Position numbers and translations under genes: made by a program
Source: Tenacibaculum sp. 190524A05c
GTDB lineage: Bacteria > Bacteroidota > Bacteroidia > Flavobacteriales > Flavobacteriaceae
Assembly (NCBI RefSeq): GCF_964036595.1
Contig: NZ_OZ038523.1
Coordinates: 2,610,501-2,674,500 of the forward strand
DNA length: 64,000 nucleotides
Direction of reading: 5' to 3'
The notes under the pieces: model-generated
Database searches by the model: none
Seen by the model: only the letters and a program-made list of their open reading frames with translations
Told to the model about the DNA's origin: nothing
In this document: positions 27,717 to 36,746 of the stretch, one piece after another
Position numbering within the stretch: the first letter of the stretch is position 1
Layout: each line of letters begins with the position of its first letter

Positions 27717-28856
27717 TTAATCAACAGGTACTCTAATTTTTGTTTCCGTTAATTTAAGTCTTGTTTTATCAAGAGTAAGATATTCAGGTTCTTTTCTTGT
27801 TCTATCATAAATTATATTTTTGTAAATTTTAATTTCTTTGACGGCTATAATTTTTACATTTACATCAATTCCTCTTGTTAAATTGTCATTTGATAAACCA
27901 ATGTAAAAAGTACCTGATTTTTGTTTGTCATTTCTACCATAAGCTGAAATTCCTTTACCTCTATCAAATAAATAAAACTGGTTGCCATTTAAAAAATTAG
28001 AAATATTATTAAATCCTCTTACAAAATAATATTCAACATCTTCTCCTGTACTTGGAACTGTAAGATTCGATATAGCTCCTAAAGCGATTCCAGCAAGAGG
28101 AGTTTGAAAATATGTGTTTGCCGCATTACTAATTAATTTTTCAACAGCTTTAACATTATCATCATAAGCTTTTTTTGACTCTTGACCAACACCAATCCAA
28201 TAGGACCAAGCAATTAAATTTTCCTCCGTAAATTGATCATTAGTTAACTCTGGTAAATCAATTTTAAGATAAGTTTTACTCCTATGTTTATTGTAAAAAG
28301 AATGTACTCTTTGAACCTTATCTATAATCTTTATTTCCTTAATTTCTTTTCTTTTTAGTTCTCTAACTTCTTCTTTAAAGGAAATCATTTTATAACCTAT
28401 CAAACTATCCACAGTATAATGAACCAAGCTAGTATCAATTTTTTTCTTCCATTTCCAATTAGTGTTAAAATGTTTTAATTGATTATTTGCAGGAATCCTC
28501 TGAATATTAACATCTGCTACTCTGTTAAAAAGACCTTCGCTGTAAAACCTAAATTGGTAAACTCCTCTTTTTAATGCGTATATTTTTTTACTACTAATTG
28601 CACTCGCATTAAATTTCGAGAACTTCTTGCTTTTATTAGAATCATAAACCTCAACATTTTTGAAATGTTTACCCTTCATCATTTTAAAATTCAATACAAT
28701 TGTATCTCCTTTCTCAAAAGCATAAAAATAATCTTTAGTTTCACCCATTGATAATTTTACATTTAAATGAGCTACATCTATTCTATTTTGACAAACGATA
28801 TAAGAATACTGAAGTAAGAGAATGGATAGCCAAACTTTTGATTTTGTTACCACCAT
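27717..28856 (-). CDS. Secreted protein of unknown function
   Basis: 379 aa. N-terminal signal peptide (VWLSILLLQYSYIVCQ). The mature part begins with a beta-rich domain about 25-120 (DTIVLNFKMMKGKHFKNVEVYDSN, KRGVYQFRFYSEG) that resembles the way domains handling membrane or ligand gradients are laid out, then a Lys/Glu-rich helical section (about 150-185), an Ala-rich helix near 235-265 and another beta part (QFYLFDRGKGISAYG, SGTFYIGLSNDN). I do not recognise the family. It is flanked by tRNA-Cys upstream and carries its own promoter box. Periplasmic or surface location is inferred from the signal peptide. Confidence 0.7.
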   Translation of the reverse strand: MVVTKSKVWLSILLLQYSYIVCQNRIDVAHLNVKLSMGETKDYFYAFEKGDTIVLNFKMMKGKHFKNVEVYDSNKSKKFSKFNASAISSKKIYALKRGVYQFRFYSEGLFNRVADVNIQRIPANNQLKHFNTNWKWKKKIDTSLVHYTVDSLIGYKMISFKEEVRELKRKEIKEIKIIDKVQRVHSFYNKHRSKTYLKIDLPELTNDQFTEENLIAWSYWIGVGQESKKAYDDNVKAVEKLISNAANTYFQTPLAGIALGAISNLTVPSTGEDVEYYFVRGFNNISNFLNGNQFYLFDRGKGISAYGRNDKQKSGTFYIGLSNDNLTRGIDVNVKIIAVKEIKIYKNIIYDRTRKEPEYLTLDKTRLKLTETKIRVPVD

Positions 28857-28883
28857 TTTTATGGGTTTAAATGTTAATTAGAA

Positions 28884-28891
28884 CAAATCTA
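28884..28891 (-). promoter_or_regulatory. TAnnTTTG box for the unknown secreted protein
   Basis: TAGATTTG on the minus strand 28 nt before the ATG at 28856; no -33 TTG at the usual distance. Confidence 0.4.
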
Positions 28892-28959
28892 AAATCTGGG
28901 CAAAAAATAACCTTACGGGATTCCGTATAGTGTCAAATTCCAATTAAAAGTTAGCTTGA

Positions 28960-28998
28960 TATCATAAAAAAAGCTTTTACAATTTGTAAAAGCTTTTT
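28960..28998 (-). terminator. Terminator of tRNA-Cys
   Basis: Perfect 13-bp stem AAAAAGCTTTTAC (28968-28980) / GTAAAAGCTTTTT (28986-28998), 5-nt loop, starting 2 nt after the tRNA end, followed on the minus strand by T residues. Confidence 0.9.
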
Positions 28999-28999
28999 G

Positions 29000-29070
29000 A
29001 GGTGTCGAGCGGATTCGAACCGCTGTAGATGGTGTTGCAGACCACTGCCTAGCCACTCGGCCACGACACC
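29000..29070 (-). tRNA. tRNA-Cys (anticodon GCA)
   Basis: Minus-strand cloverleaf of 71 nt. Acceptor arms GGTGTCG (29070-29064) and CGACACC (29007-29001) pair fully, with discriminator T at 29000 as expected for tRNA-Cys. The anticodon loop CTGCAAC places GCA at 29038-29036. The T loop has GGTTCGAATCC. CCA is not encoded. It has a good promoter at 29084-29113 and a terminator directly downstream, so it is a single-gene transcription unit. Confidence 0.97.
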
Positions 29071-29083
29071 CTAAGTGAGAATG

Positions 29084-29113
29084 CAAATTTAATACTTTTC
29101 TTATTTAAGACAA
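29084..29113 (-). promoter_or_regulatory. Promoter of tRNA-Cys
   Basis: Minus strand: TTG (29113-29111), 19-bp spacer, TAAATTTG (29091-29084); the -7 box ends 14 nt before the tRNA 5' end. Confidence 0.75.
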
Positions 29114-29120
29114 GTATTTT

Positions 29121-29483
29121 TTAATTTTTACGCGAATTTGATAGTTCTATAGTTACCTCTCCAACGTTCCCACCAATCGGAGGGTTTAGTTTTGAGATAC
29201 TTACGGTTGCTTCCTCAACCATTTTAATTTCATCAAAAATCCTGTCTATGATTCTTTTTGCTACTTTTTCTAACAATTTAGAACGAATAGCCATCTCTTC
29301 TTTTGCTATTTTATTCAGATGAACATAATCAACAGTATCTTCTAATTCATCACTTTCGGCTGATTTCATTAAATCAGCTTTTACTACAATATCCACACGA
29401 TACTCTGAACCAATTCTAGCTTCCTCATCTAAACATCCGTGGTTTGTAAATAATCGGATGTCAGTAACTTTAATAATTCCCAT
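29121..29483 (-). CDS. folB: Dihydroneopterin aldolase
   Basis: 120 aa, the normal size for FolB, which converts 7,8-dihydroneopterin to 6-hydroxymethyl-dihydropterin in folate synthesis. Family features: the start IIKVTDIRLFTNHGCLDEEARIGSEY, the substrate-binding Glu region, EDTVDYVHLNKI (about 48-59), LLEKVAKRIIDRIF and the late SKLNPPIGGNVGEVTIEL, in which the KxNPP segment carries the catalytic Lys region. It starts 5 bp after the end of the large upstream gene's frame on the same strand order (that gene lies downstream), so the two may share a transcript. Confidence 0.93.
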   Translation of the reverse strand: MGIIKVTDIRLFTNHGCLDEEARIGSEYRVDIVVKADLMKSAESDELEDTVDYVHLNKIAKEEMAIRSKLLEKVAKRIIDRIFDEIKMVEEATVSISKLNPPIGGNVGEVTIELSNSRKN

Positions 29484-29488
29484 TCAGT

Positions 29489-32320
29489 CTATTTAATTTC
29501 AAATGTCTTTTCTTCTTTACCTAACTTCACTGTATACTTTCCTTTAGGTAAATATGTTTTTCCGTTTTTAGCTTTCGATAAAATTGCCTCTTTTTTCGCC
29601 TTTTTAAATGCTTTTAAACCTTTTTCATCAAAAGAAACATCAAACATAGCTTCATTTATTCCTTTTTCCGCATTAACAGTTAAAGAATTTACTTTTACAT
29701 CACCATTGTAAATGTCAATAGTTACTTTTTTATCTCCATTTACATAAAAAGGGATTTTGAATTCGGGTGTATTTGGCTTTAACCATTTACTCCATGAATT
29801 TCCCCAAAATCTTCCTTTTCTAATATTTTCAATTGAAAAAATATGATTCTCTTTACTCTTAACTTCATTTGTTAATTCTTGAAGTGAAGCAACATTAGCT
29901 TTGTATAAACTTCTTCCGTGTGTTCCTACCACTAATTCTTTTGCCTCTGGTTGAATCACAAGATCATGAACAGCAACATTAGGTAAATTCTTATTGAAAA
30001 TCTCCCATGAATTACCTCTATCTAGCGAAATATATAATCCATTATCTGTTCCTACGTAAAGTAACTCTGATTTCTCAGGGTCTTCCTTAATCACATTTAC
30101 TGGCGAGTTTGGAATTGAAGTTCCAATGTTTTTCCAAGTTTTACCGAAGTCATCAGAAACATAAACATACGATGTAAAATCATCCCAGCGATATCCATTT
30201 AACGTAACATAGACGCGTCCTTTTTTGTGTTTTGAAGCAATTACTCTACTCACCCATAAATCTTTCGGCAATGAATTTGAAATCACTTCCCAGCTTCCTC
30301 CTCCGTTTTTTGTAATGTGAACTAAACCATCATCAGATCCTGTATAGATTAAACCAAATTGAAACGGACTTTCACTAATGGTAGTTAAGGTACCGTAAGC
30401 CACATTTCCTTTTTTACCGCCTTGAGTTAAATCTGCAGAAATGGTTTCCCAATCGTTACCTTGATTTAAAGAACGGTGTAATTTATTTCCTCCTAGATAT
30501 AAAATATCTTGATTATGAGCTGACAACAAAATTGGTGTTTGCCAATTGAATCTGTAAGGGCTTTCTCCTAAATTATGCTTTGGCTGAATATATTTCTGAC
30601 GACCAGTTTCTCTATTAATTCTAAAGTAATTTCCGAATTGATAACCTGTATATACAACATCTGCATTTCTATTGTCAACTTGAACTTGCATTCCGTCTCC
30701 ACCCATAATTGATTCATATGGATTCTTCCCAGATTGATGCCAAGCTTTGCTTATTCTAGCATTATTTGTAGCTGTCCAAACACCGTTATCTTGTAATCCT
30801 CCATACACATTATACGGTTTTTGATTGTCTGCATATACCGCATAAAATTGCCCAACTGGAGGCGTATTTAATTTTAACCAGCTTTCTCCATCATCATATG
30901 AAACATTCAATCCACCATCATTTCCATCAATTAAATGACCTTGAACTTTAGAATTTACCCATAATGCCTGATGATCAGCATGAACGTTTTCTCTACTGAT
31001 TGACGTAAATGTTTTTCCTCCGTCTTTTGATTTTAAAATCGGAACTCCCAAAATATAAATCCCATCTTTATCTTGTGGATCTACTCTAATTTCACCAAAA
31101 TAATATCCATAAGAATAGTATAAATCATCTAAATATCCTTCACGAGTTTTCTTCCAAGATTTTCCTCCATTCGTCGTTTTAAAAACCTCTGCTCCAACAA
31201 CTGGAGTATCAAATAACAACGAATTTGCATTTTCAAGATACTTTGCTAAATCTATTGGTTTAACTGAACCTGAACGTACCATTTGTTTTACATTCTCAGC
31301 TCGATATTTCTCTTGAAAACCATTCATTTTTAAATATGAATTCAGTTTTTTATCTGATAAGGCTAAAAACTCATCAACTGACATCGTTTTAAAGTCCTCT
31401 TTTGATAACGCATTCGTTGACGACTTTTTCTTACCTTCTTGTTTTCTTCTAAACTGACTATCATGAGAGGCATATACTGTATTCTCATCAAAAACCGCTA
31501 AACCAATTCTACCTACTCCTTCTCCTTGAGGAAATCCGCTGTTATCAGATATTTTTTTCCATGAATTTCCTCCATCTTCCGATTTATAAATCGCAGAGTT
31601 TTTTCCGTTTCCAGTAAAATTCCATGCTTTACGATCTCTTTCCCAAGAAGCCGCATATAAAACATTAAAATTATTTGGAGCTGGCTGAATATCAATAATT
31701 CCAGTGTCATCATTTATAAATAACACTCGCTTCCATGATTTCCCTCCATCGGTTGTTTTATAAATTCCTCTTTCGTTATTTGGTGAGTATAAATGACCTA
31801 ATGCTCCTACAATAACTTCATTTGGATTATTTGGATTAATTAAAACTCTACCAATATGATGAGAATCGTACAATCCAACATTTTCCCAGTTTTTTCCTCC
31901 ATCTGTAGATTTTAAAATTCCAATTCCAGCGTATGAAGATCTTGATGAATTGTTTTCTCCTGTTCCAACCCAAATGGTATTATTCTTCCAATCCACAGCA
32001 ATATCTCCGATGTTTTGCGTATCGGTGTTATCCATTACCGGTGTAAAAGTATTTCCGTTATTCTTTGTATGCCATAATCCACCTGAAGCATAGGCTACAT
32101 AAAATTCATTTGTATTTATAGGATTTACATCAATATCCACAACTCTTCCGCTCATTACAGTTGGTCCAATATTGGTAAAAGGAATATTCTTTACTAATGA
32201 ATTTTTTACCATTGTTCTCTTTTTAGCTAAAGCTTGTTTGACTTTATCTGCAGATGTTGGATTTTGTTGGCTGTAAACTGAAACTCCTAAAAGTAATAGA
32301 AGTACAAGGATTTTTCTCAT
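29489..32320 (-). CDS. Large secreted BNR/sortilin-type beta-propeller protein
   Basis: 943 aa when begun at the ATG at 32320, where a clean signal peptide starts (MRKILVLLLLLGVSVYSQQ); the longer frame from 32395 adds 25 residues that would hide it. The body contains many BNR/VPS10-like Asp-box repeats, such as STDGGKNWENVG, KTTDGGKSWKRV, KSEDGGNSWKKI, KTTNGGKSWKK, KSKDGGKTFTSI and SLDRGNSWEIF, which form one or two propellers. Asp-box propellers of this group are often annotated as glycosyl hydrolase-like or sortilin-like; no catalytic residues can be assigned. There is no T9SS C-terminal domain: the end is a short beta segment (LPKGKYTVKLGKEEKTFEIK). Secreted or periplasmic. Confidence 0.87.
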   Translation of the reverse strand: MRKILVLLLLLGVSVYSQQNPTSADKVKQALAKKRTMVKNSLVKNIPFTNIGPTVMSGRVVDIDVNPINTNEFYVAYASGGLWHTKNNGNTFTPVMDNTDTQNIGDIAVDWKNNTIWVGTGENNSSRSSYAGIGILKSTDGGKNWENVGLYDSHHIGRVLINPNNPNEVIVGALGHLYSPNNERGIYKTTDGGKSWKRVLFINDDTGIIDIQPAPNNFNVLYAASWERDRKAWNFTGNGKNSAIYKSEDGGNSWKKISDNSGFPQGEGVGRIGLAVFDENTVYASHDSQFRRKQEGKKKSSTNALSKEDFKTMSVDEFLALSDKKLNSYLKMNGFQEKYRAENVKQMVRSGSVKPIDLAKYLENANSLLFDTPVVGAEVFKTTNGGKSWKKTREGYLDDLYYSYGYYFGEIRVDPQDKDGIYILGVPILKSKDGGKTFTSISRENVHADHQALWVNSKVQGHLIDGNDGGLNVSYDDGESWLKLNTPPVGQFYAVYADNQKPYNVYGGLQDNGVWTATNNARISKAWHQSGKNPYESIMGGDGMQVQVDNRNADVVYTGYQFGNYFRINRETGRQKYIQPKHNLGESPYRFNWQTPILLSAHNQDILYLGGNKLHRSLNQGNDWETISADLTQGGKKGNVAYGTLTTISESPFQFGLIYTGSDDGLVHITKNGGGSWEVISNSLPKDLWVSRVIASKHKKGRVYVTLNGYRWDDFTSYVYVSDDFGKTWKNIGTSIPNSPVNVIKEDPEKSELLYVGTDNGLYISLDRGNSWEIFNKNLPNVAVHDLVIQPEAKELVVGTHGRSLYKANVASLQELTNEVKSKENHIFSIENIRKGRFWGNSWSKWLKPNTPEFKIPFYVNGDKKVTIDIYNGDVKVNSLTVNAEKGINEAMFDVSFDEKGLKAFKKAKKEAILSKAKNGKTYLPKGKYTVKLGKEEKTFEIK

Positions 32321-32344
32321 TTGGTTTGATTTATAAAGTAGTAT

Positions 32345-32352
32345 CAAAAATA
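32345..32352 (-). promoter_or_regulatory. TAnnTTTG box for the BNR protein
   Basis: TATTTTTG on the minus strand, 25 nt before the ATG at 32320. It lies inside the longer reading frame, which supports the internal start. Confidence 0.45.
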
Positions 32353-32419
32353 AAAAATAAATATTCTGTCGTCTATTAATAATTATTTTTAACATGTCTG
32401 ATTCATTTCATATTTTAGT

Positions 32420-32427
32420 TAGATTTG
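32420..32427 (+). promoter_or_regulatory. TAnnTTTG box for rimK
   Basis: TAGATTTG, 14 nt before the ATG at 32441. With 32345-32352 it forms a divergent promoter region of about 75 bp. Confidence 0.5.
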
Positions 32428-32440
32428 TAAAAAAAGCCAT

Positions 32441-33343
32441 ATGAACATTTTTATTCTTTCTGTCGGTGAACATGTTTATTCCACAAAACGTTTGTATGAT
32501 GAAGCCGTCAAAAGAGGTCATGATGTGAGTATTATCAATCACATGAAATGTTCTATTAAATTAAGTGGAGGAAAACGAGAAATTGTTTACTACGGTGAAA
32601 ATATAATTGACGAACCGGATATTATTATTCCTAGAATTGGTGCCTCTGCAACAAGACATGGAGCTGCAGTAGTAAAAGAATTTGAAATGAATGATGTGTT
32701 CAGTTCTGCTCGTTCCTTAGGAATCATTAGAGCGCAAAATAAAGTTCGCACACTACAAATTATGAATCGTAAAGGAATTCCTATTCCCGACACTTTATTT
32801 TCTGTAAATCCTGAAAACATTAAAGAACAAATTGAATTACTAGGTGGTGCACCGGTAATTATAAAACTACAAGAAGGAACTCAAGGAATGGGTGTAATGT
32901 TGGCTGAAAGTAAAAAGTCAGCCAAATCAATTATTGATACATTCTACAGAATGAATATGCATATTTTACTTCAGGAATTTATTAAAGAAAGTAATAGTGA
33001 AGATATTCGAGTAATTGTAGCTGGAGATAAGGTGATTACAGCAATGAAACGTAAAGGTTTAGATGACGATTTCAGATCTAATATTCATAGAGGCGGTTCA
33101 GGTTCAAAAGTTGAATTGACCAATAAAGAGAAAAACATGGCAATAAAAGCTGCAAACTATTTAGGCTTGCCCATTGCCGGTGTTGACTTAATTAGATCAA
33201 AAAGAGGTCCTTTACTTATCGAAGTAAATTCAACTCCAGGTTTACAAGGAATAGAGGCGTACACAAAGGTTAATGTGGCTGAAAGAATTATTAAATACTT
33301 AGAGAAGAAATGTTCGATACAAAATTCAAGAACGAGGAGATAA
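32441..33343 (+). CDS. rimK: RimK-type ATP-grasp ligase
   Basis: 300 aa. ATP-grasp enzyme of the RimK family, which adds glutamate residues to the C-terminus of ribosomal protein S6 in proteobacteria; in Bacteroidota the target is not established. N-terminal pre-ATP-grasp domain (about 1-95, with PDIIIPRIGASATRHG), then the ATP-grasp core: VIIKLQEGTQGMGVML, LLQEFIKE, DIRVIVAGDKVITAMKR, the Mg-binding FRSNIHRGGSG and AGVDLIRSKRGPLLIEVNSTPGLQGIE. The following aspartoacylase-family gene overlaps it by 34 bp, so the two are translationally coupled and probably work together. Confidence 0.92.
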   Translation: MNIFILSVGEHVYSTKRLYDEAVKRGHDVSIINHMKCSIKLSGGKREIVYYGENIIDEPDIIIPRIGASATRHGAAVVKEFEMNDVFSSARSLGIIRAQNKVRTLQIMNRKGIPIPDTLFSVNPENIKEQIELLGGAPVIIKLQEGTQGMGVMLAESKKSAKSIIDTFYRMNMHILLQEFIKESNSEDIRVIVAGDKVITAMKRKGLDDDFRSNIHRGGSGSKVELTNKEKNMAIKAANYLGLPIAGVDLIRSKRGPLLIEVNSTPGLQGIEAYTKVNVAERIIKYLEKKCSIQNSRTRR

Positions 33344-34272
33344 GCATAAGAAGTGAGAAAATTGGTCTAGGTGAATCTAAATTGATTAAAATTCCCGTAG
33401 ATAGATTACCCACAGGAACTCTCATAGAAATTCCAGTATATGTATTTAATGGTAAAGAATTAGGTCCGACAGTACTTTTACAAGGAGGATTACATGGTGA
33501 CGAAACAAATAGCATTGAACTTGTTCGAAGAATGCTAATTGATAAATCTTATAAAATTCATAAAGGCTGTGTAATTGTTGTTCCCTTGTTAAATATTTTC
33601 GGATTCTTGAGTTTTTCAAGAGAACTGCACGGAAAAGATGTTAATCGAAGTTTCCCAGGATCGAGAAGAGGATCTTTAGCAAGCAGACTTGCGTATTATT
33701 TAATGAAAGAAATTACAAAGAATGTAGATTTTGCAATAGATTATCACACAGGTGGAGCGCAAAGAAGTAATTTCCCTCAAATTCGATATACTCCACAAGA
33801 TGAAAGAGGTAGAAAATTAGCCGATATTTTTAATTCACCTTTTGTATTCCCTTCTAAAGCAATTCCAAAGTCATTCCGAAATGAGTGTTTTAAACATGAT
33901 ATTCCAGTGATTGTTTATGAAGGAGGAGAATCTTTAAGATTAGATGAACATGCCATAAACGAAGGAATCTACGGTACTTTAAGAATTTTGAGACACTTTA
34001 AAATGATAAGTGATACTGTTGAAATTCCAGAGAATAATTCTTCTATTTCCATTGAAAAACGAAGCTGGATTCGTGCCAAAGCTGCAGGAATATTCAATTC
34101 AAAAGTTGAAAACGGAGCAGCAATTTTAAAAGGAGATGTTCTTGGATTTATAATGGATACCTATGGTGAAACTAAGTTTGCTGTTAAGGCTCCAAAAGAT
34201 GGATATATCATTGCAAAAAACAATTTTCCCGTTGTAAATTTAGGAGACGCTCTTTTCCATGTAGGCTACTAA
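33310..34272 (+). CDS. Succinylglutamate desuccinylase/aspartoacylase family protein
   Basis: 320 aa zinc carboxypeptidase-like (M14 fold) deacylase. Metal motif GGLHGDETNS (about 55-64, H and E as ligands), the substrate region GKDVNRSFPGSRRG and the later DYHTGG with the third His. The family removes acyl groups from N-acyl amino acids or cleaves C-terminal residues. Gene order is telling: it starts 34 bp inside the end of rimK. A reasonable inference is that RimK adds an amino acid tail or makes a peptide-like product and this enzyme edits or removes it. The C-terminal part (about 245-320) is a lipoyl/biotinyl-like beta domain (KGDVLGFIMDTYGETKFAVKAPKDGYI). Confidence 0.85.
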   Translation: MFDTKFKNEEISIRSEKIGLGESKLIKIPVDRLPTGTLIEIPVYVFNGKELGPTVLLQGGLHGDETNSIELVRRMLIDKSYKIHKGCVIVVPLLNIFGFLSFSRELHGKDVNRSFPGSRRGSLASRLAYYLMKEITKNVDFAIDYHTGGAQRSNFPQIRYTPQDERGRKLADIFNSPFVFPSKAIPKSFRNECFKHDIPVIVYEGGESLRLDEHAINEGIYGTLRILRHFKMISDTVEIPENNSSISIEKRSWIRAKAAGIFNSKVENGAAILKGDVLGFIMDTYGETKFAVKAPKDGYIIAKNNFPVVNLGDALFHVGY

Positions 34273-34338
34273 ATTTGTGTTATTAGTTGATTTTTTGTTA
34301 ATTTATTGTCTAATTAACAAATTTTAAATCAAATAATT

Positions 34339-34590
34339 ATGGAATTAATTGTTAGCTTACTTACAGGTGCCTTAGGTGGAAATATTGCTGGAGCTTTATT
34401 AAAAAAATACTCAATGGGTACTTTATGGAATTCTGTTGTTGGAATTCTGGGAGGTGGTCTTGGTAGTCATTTACTAGGAATGCTAGGTTTAGATCTTGGA
34501 GGATTACTTGGTAGCATTGCTGGAGGAACAGCTGGAGGTGGAGTTTTAATGGCAATTATTGGTATTATAAAAGGAGCAATGAAAAAATAA
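34339..34590 (+). CDS. Small glycine-rich membrane protein
   Basis: 83 aa, almost entirely hydrophobic and Gly/Leu-rich, with two or three membrane segments (LIVSLLTGALGGNIAGALL, SVVGILGGGLGSHLLGMLG, SIAGGTAGGGVLMAIIGII) and a basic end (KGAMKK). Gly-zipper spacing (GxxxG) suggests helix packing or oligomers. Similar small proteins are found as singletons in many Flavobacteriia; role unknown. A strong terminator follows. Confidence 0.75.
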   Translation: MELIVSLLTGALGGNIAGALLKKYSMGTLWNSVVGILGGGLGSHLLGMLGLDLGGLLGSIAGGTAGGGVLMAIIGIIKGAMKK

Positions 34591-34611
34591 CATTTCACTA
34601 GAATAGATTAT

Positions 34612-34645
34612 AAAAGCGCCTAAAACTAATTTAGGTGCTTTTTTC
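34612..34645 (+). terminator. Terminator after the small membrane protein
   Basis: AAAAGCGCCTAA (34612-34623) pairs with TTAGGTGCTTTT (34631-34642), one G-T pair, then T residues. Confidence 0.85.
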
Positions 34646-34666
34646 ATTTACAAGAGGTATAAACAG

Positions 34667-34674
34667 TACCTTTG
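34667..34674 (+). promoter_or_regulatory. TAnnTTTG box for the DEAD-box helicase
   Basis: TACCTTTG, 45 nt before the ATG at 34720 and just after the preceding terminator. No clear -33 TTG. Confidence 0.5.
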
Positions 34675-34719
34675 TGATCGATAAAGAAATAAACTTAATT
34701 TATTTCTACACACATATTT

Positions 34720-36045
34720 ATGACATTTGAATCGTTAGGATTAAAAAAAGAGCTTTTAAAAGCAATTGAAGAAAAAGGATATACAACTCCATCCCCAATA
34801 CAAGAAAAAGCAATCCCAGTAATTTTAAAAGGAAATGATGTACTTGCCTCAGCTCAAACCGGAACTGGTAAAACAGCAGGATTCACATTACCTATTTTAC
34901 AAATAATAACAGACACCAAGAATCCAAAGTTCCGCCCTATTCGAGCGCTTATATTAACACCAACAAGAGAATTAGCCTCTCAAATTTATGACAACGTAAG
35001 AGATTACAGTAAACATGTCAATATAAAATCCACCGTAATATTCGGCGGTGTAAACCCTAAAAAACAGATTGCTGCCATTCGAAATGGAGTTGATGTTTTA
35101 GTTGCTACACCAGGAAGACTTTTAGATTTGCATGATCAAAAAGCATTGTCTTTAAAACGAGTTGATATCCTCATTCTTGATGAAGCGGATAGAATGCTAG
35201 ATATGGGATTTGTTAGAGATATTAAAAAAATAATTGCTCTTCTGCCAAACCAAAGACAAAACTTACTTTTCTCGGCTACTTTTTCAAAAGAAATCAAAAA
35301 ACTAGCTCAAGGAATTTTAACCAATCCTTCCTTAGTTGAAGCTGCTCCAGAAAATACAACTGCGGAAATGGTAACACAAAAGATTTATCGTGTTCCAAAA
35401 AGTAGAAAGGCTGCAATGGTTATTGAATTGATTTCAAAAGGCAACTGGGATCAAGTACTAATTTTCACAAGAACCAAACATGGTGCGAATAGGTTAGCTG
35501 AGAAACTCCAAAAGAAAGATATTTCTTCAGCCGCTATACATGGAAATAAAAGTCAAAGCGCACGTACAAAAGCTTTAAAAGGATTTAAAGAAAATAGCAT
35601 TCGTGTTTTAGTTGCTACTGATATTGCCGCACGAGGCATAGATATTCCACTATTACCACATGTTATCAATTATGAACTGCCTAATATTCCTGAAGATTAT
35701 GTACACAGGATAGGAAGAACTGGTAGAGCTGGTGCAAGTGGAGAAGCAATTTCTCTAGTCAGTAGAGAAGAATTAGAATATGTAAAGAGCATAGAAAAGT
35801 TATTACAGCAAAAGCTCAAAATTGTTGAATTAGAAGGTTTCGATCTTACGCCTACTGAACAATCTCAACAAAATAGGTCTTCCACTAAAAAACCTAAATC
35901 ATCTCAAAGTAATAAACCTAAAAGAAACTTTAGTCGTAAAAAGAAAACTAACGATACTAAAGAAAACAACCCTAAATCAACTAAAAACAGACGAAATAAT
36001 AATAAGAGAAGGTTTAAAAAGGGACCAAGAAAAGATAACGGATAA
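34720..36045 (+). CDS. rhlE: DEAD-box ATP-dependent RNA helicase, RhlE-like
   Basis: 441 aa. Q motif [10 protein letters not shown] (about 23-32), Walker A AQTGTGKT (about 46-53), [12 protein letters not shown] (about 153), SAT, then in the second domain [12 protein letters not shown] and [10 protein letters not shown]. The RhlE group is indicated by overall length and the basic tail. The C-terminal 65 residues are Lys/Asn/Ser-rich ([24 protein letters not shown]), a disordered RNA-binding tail. Cold response and ribosome assembly or mRNA decay are typical roles; none is shown here. Confidence 0.93.
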   Translation: MTFESLGLKKELLKAIEEKGYTTPSPIQEKAIPVILKGNDVLASAQTGTGKTAGFTLPILQIITDTKNPKFRPIRALILTPTRELASQIYDNVRDYSKHVNIKSTVIFGGVNPKKQIAAIRNGVDVLVATPGRLLDLHDQKALSLKRVDILILDEADRMLDMGFVRDIKKIIALLPNQRQNLLFSATFSKEIKKLAQGILTNPSLVEAAPENTTAEMVTQKIYRVPKSRKAAMVIELISKGNWDQVLIFTRTKHGANRLAEKLQKKDISSAAIHGNKSQSARTKALKGFKENSIRVLVATDIAARGIDIPLLPHVINYELPNIPEDYVHRIGRTGRAGASGEAISLVSREELEYVKSIEKLLQQKLKIVELEGFDLTPTEQSQQNRSSTKKPKSSQSNKPKRNFSRKKKTNDTKENNPKSTKNRRNNNKRRFKKGPRKDNG

Positions 36046-36102
36046 TCTTTTTACGTTAATAAAGGATAATTCAATGTAAAGGAATATATCTTAATTTGTA
36101 TT

Positions 36103-36672
36103 ATGAATTTAGAGAAATATCTAAAACATATTATTGATAATCCTTCTTTGGATCAAGAATTACCAGAGGTAATTAATGCCTTCGAAAAAACCACACTAAA
36201 AAAAAATGATTTTTTCGTGAAGGAAGGTGCGGTATGCAATCATTTCTGCTTTGTAGAGAGTGGAGTTTTACAGCATGCAATTCTTCTAAACGGAGAAGAA
36301 AAAACAACATATTTAGCATTAAAAAACTCCTGTACTGTTGCACTTAAAAGCTTTTTAAATCAAAAACCATCTAGAAAAAGCATCAAAGCGTTAAGTGATT
36401 GTACTTTGTGGATTATATCTGCGGATAATTTCAAAGACTTACTTAAGAATAATGAAGCATTTTTCATGTTTTATCATAAGCTCATCGAAAATCAAATTTT
36501 TAGAATCGATGACTATAGAATAGACTTGCTTACTCTATCACCAGAAGAACGATATCAAAAATTACTTCATAACGATCCTCAACTTTTACAAAGTATTCCT
36601 CTTCATTATTTAGCTTCCTTCTTAGGAATTTCTACAAGACATATGAGTAGAATCCGTAAAAACATAAAATAA
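36103..36672 (+). CDS. Crp/Fnr-family transcriptional regulator
   Basis: 189 aa. Cyclic-nucleotide-binding-like beta barrel about 10-120 (KNDFFVKEGAVCNHFCFVESG, LKNSCTVALKSFL) without the conserved Arg/Ser cAMP contacts, then a helical linker and a C-terminal HTH (about 155-189: LQSIPLHYLASFLGISTRHMSRIRK). The HTH is short and the protein ends right after the recognition helix, as in many Bacteroidota Crp-like proteins. Effector and targets unknown. It lies between the helicase and the aminopeptidase, with separate promoters. Confidence 0.88.
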   Translation: MNLEKYLKHIIDNPSLDQELPEVINAFEKTTLKKNDFFVKEGAVCNHFCFVESGVLQHAILLNGEEKTTYLALKNSCTVALKSFLNQKPSRKSIKALSDCTLWIISADNFKDLLKNNEAFFMFYHKLIENQIFRIDDYRIDLLTLSPEERYQKLLHNDPQLLQSIPLHYLASFLGISTRHMSRIRKNIK

Positions 36673-36687
36673 CGCCATTTGGCTACT

Positions 36688-36716
36688 TTGAGTACAGATT
36701 TCTTTAATTACATTTG
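36688..36716 (+). promoter_or_regulatory. Promoter of the Xaa-Pro aminopeptidase gene
   Basis: TTG (36688-36690), 18-bp spacer, TACATTTG (36709-36716). The TTG that opens the longest downstream frame (36714) is the end of this -7 box. Confidence 0.65.
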
Positions 36717-36746
36717 GAAATACAAACACGTAAATGCCAAATTGAA

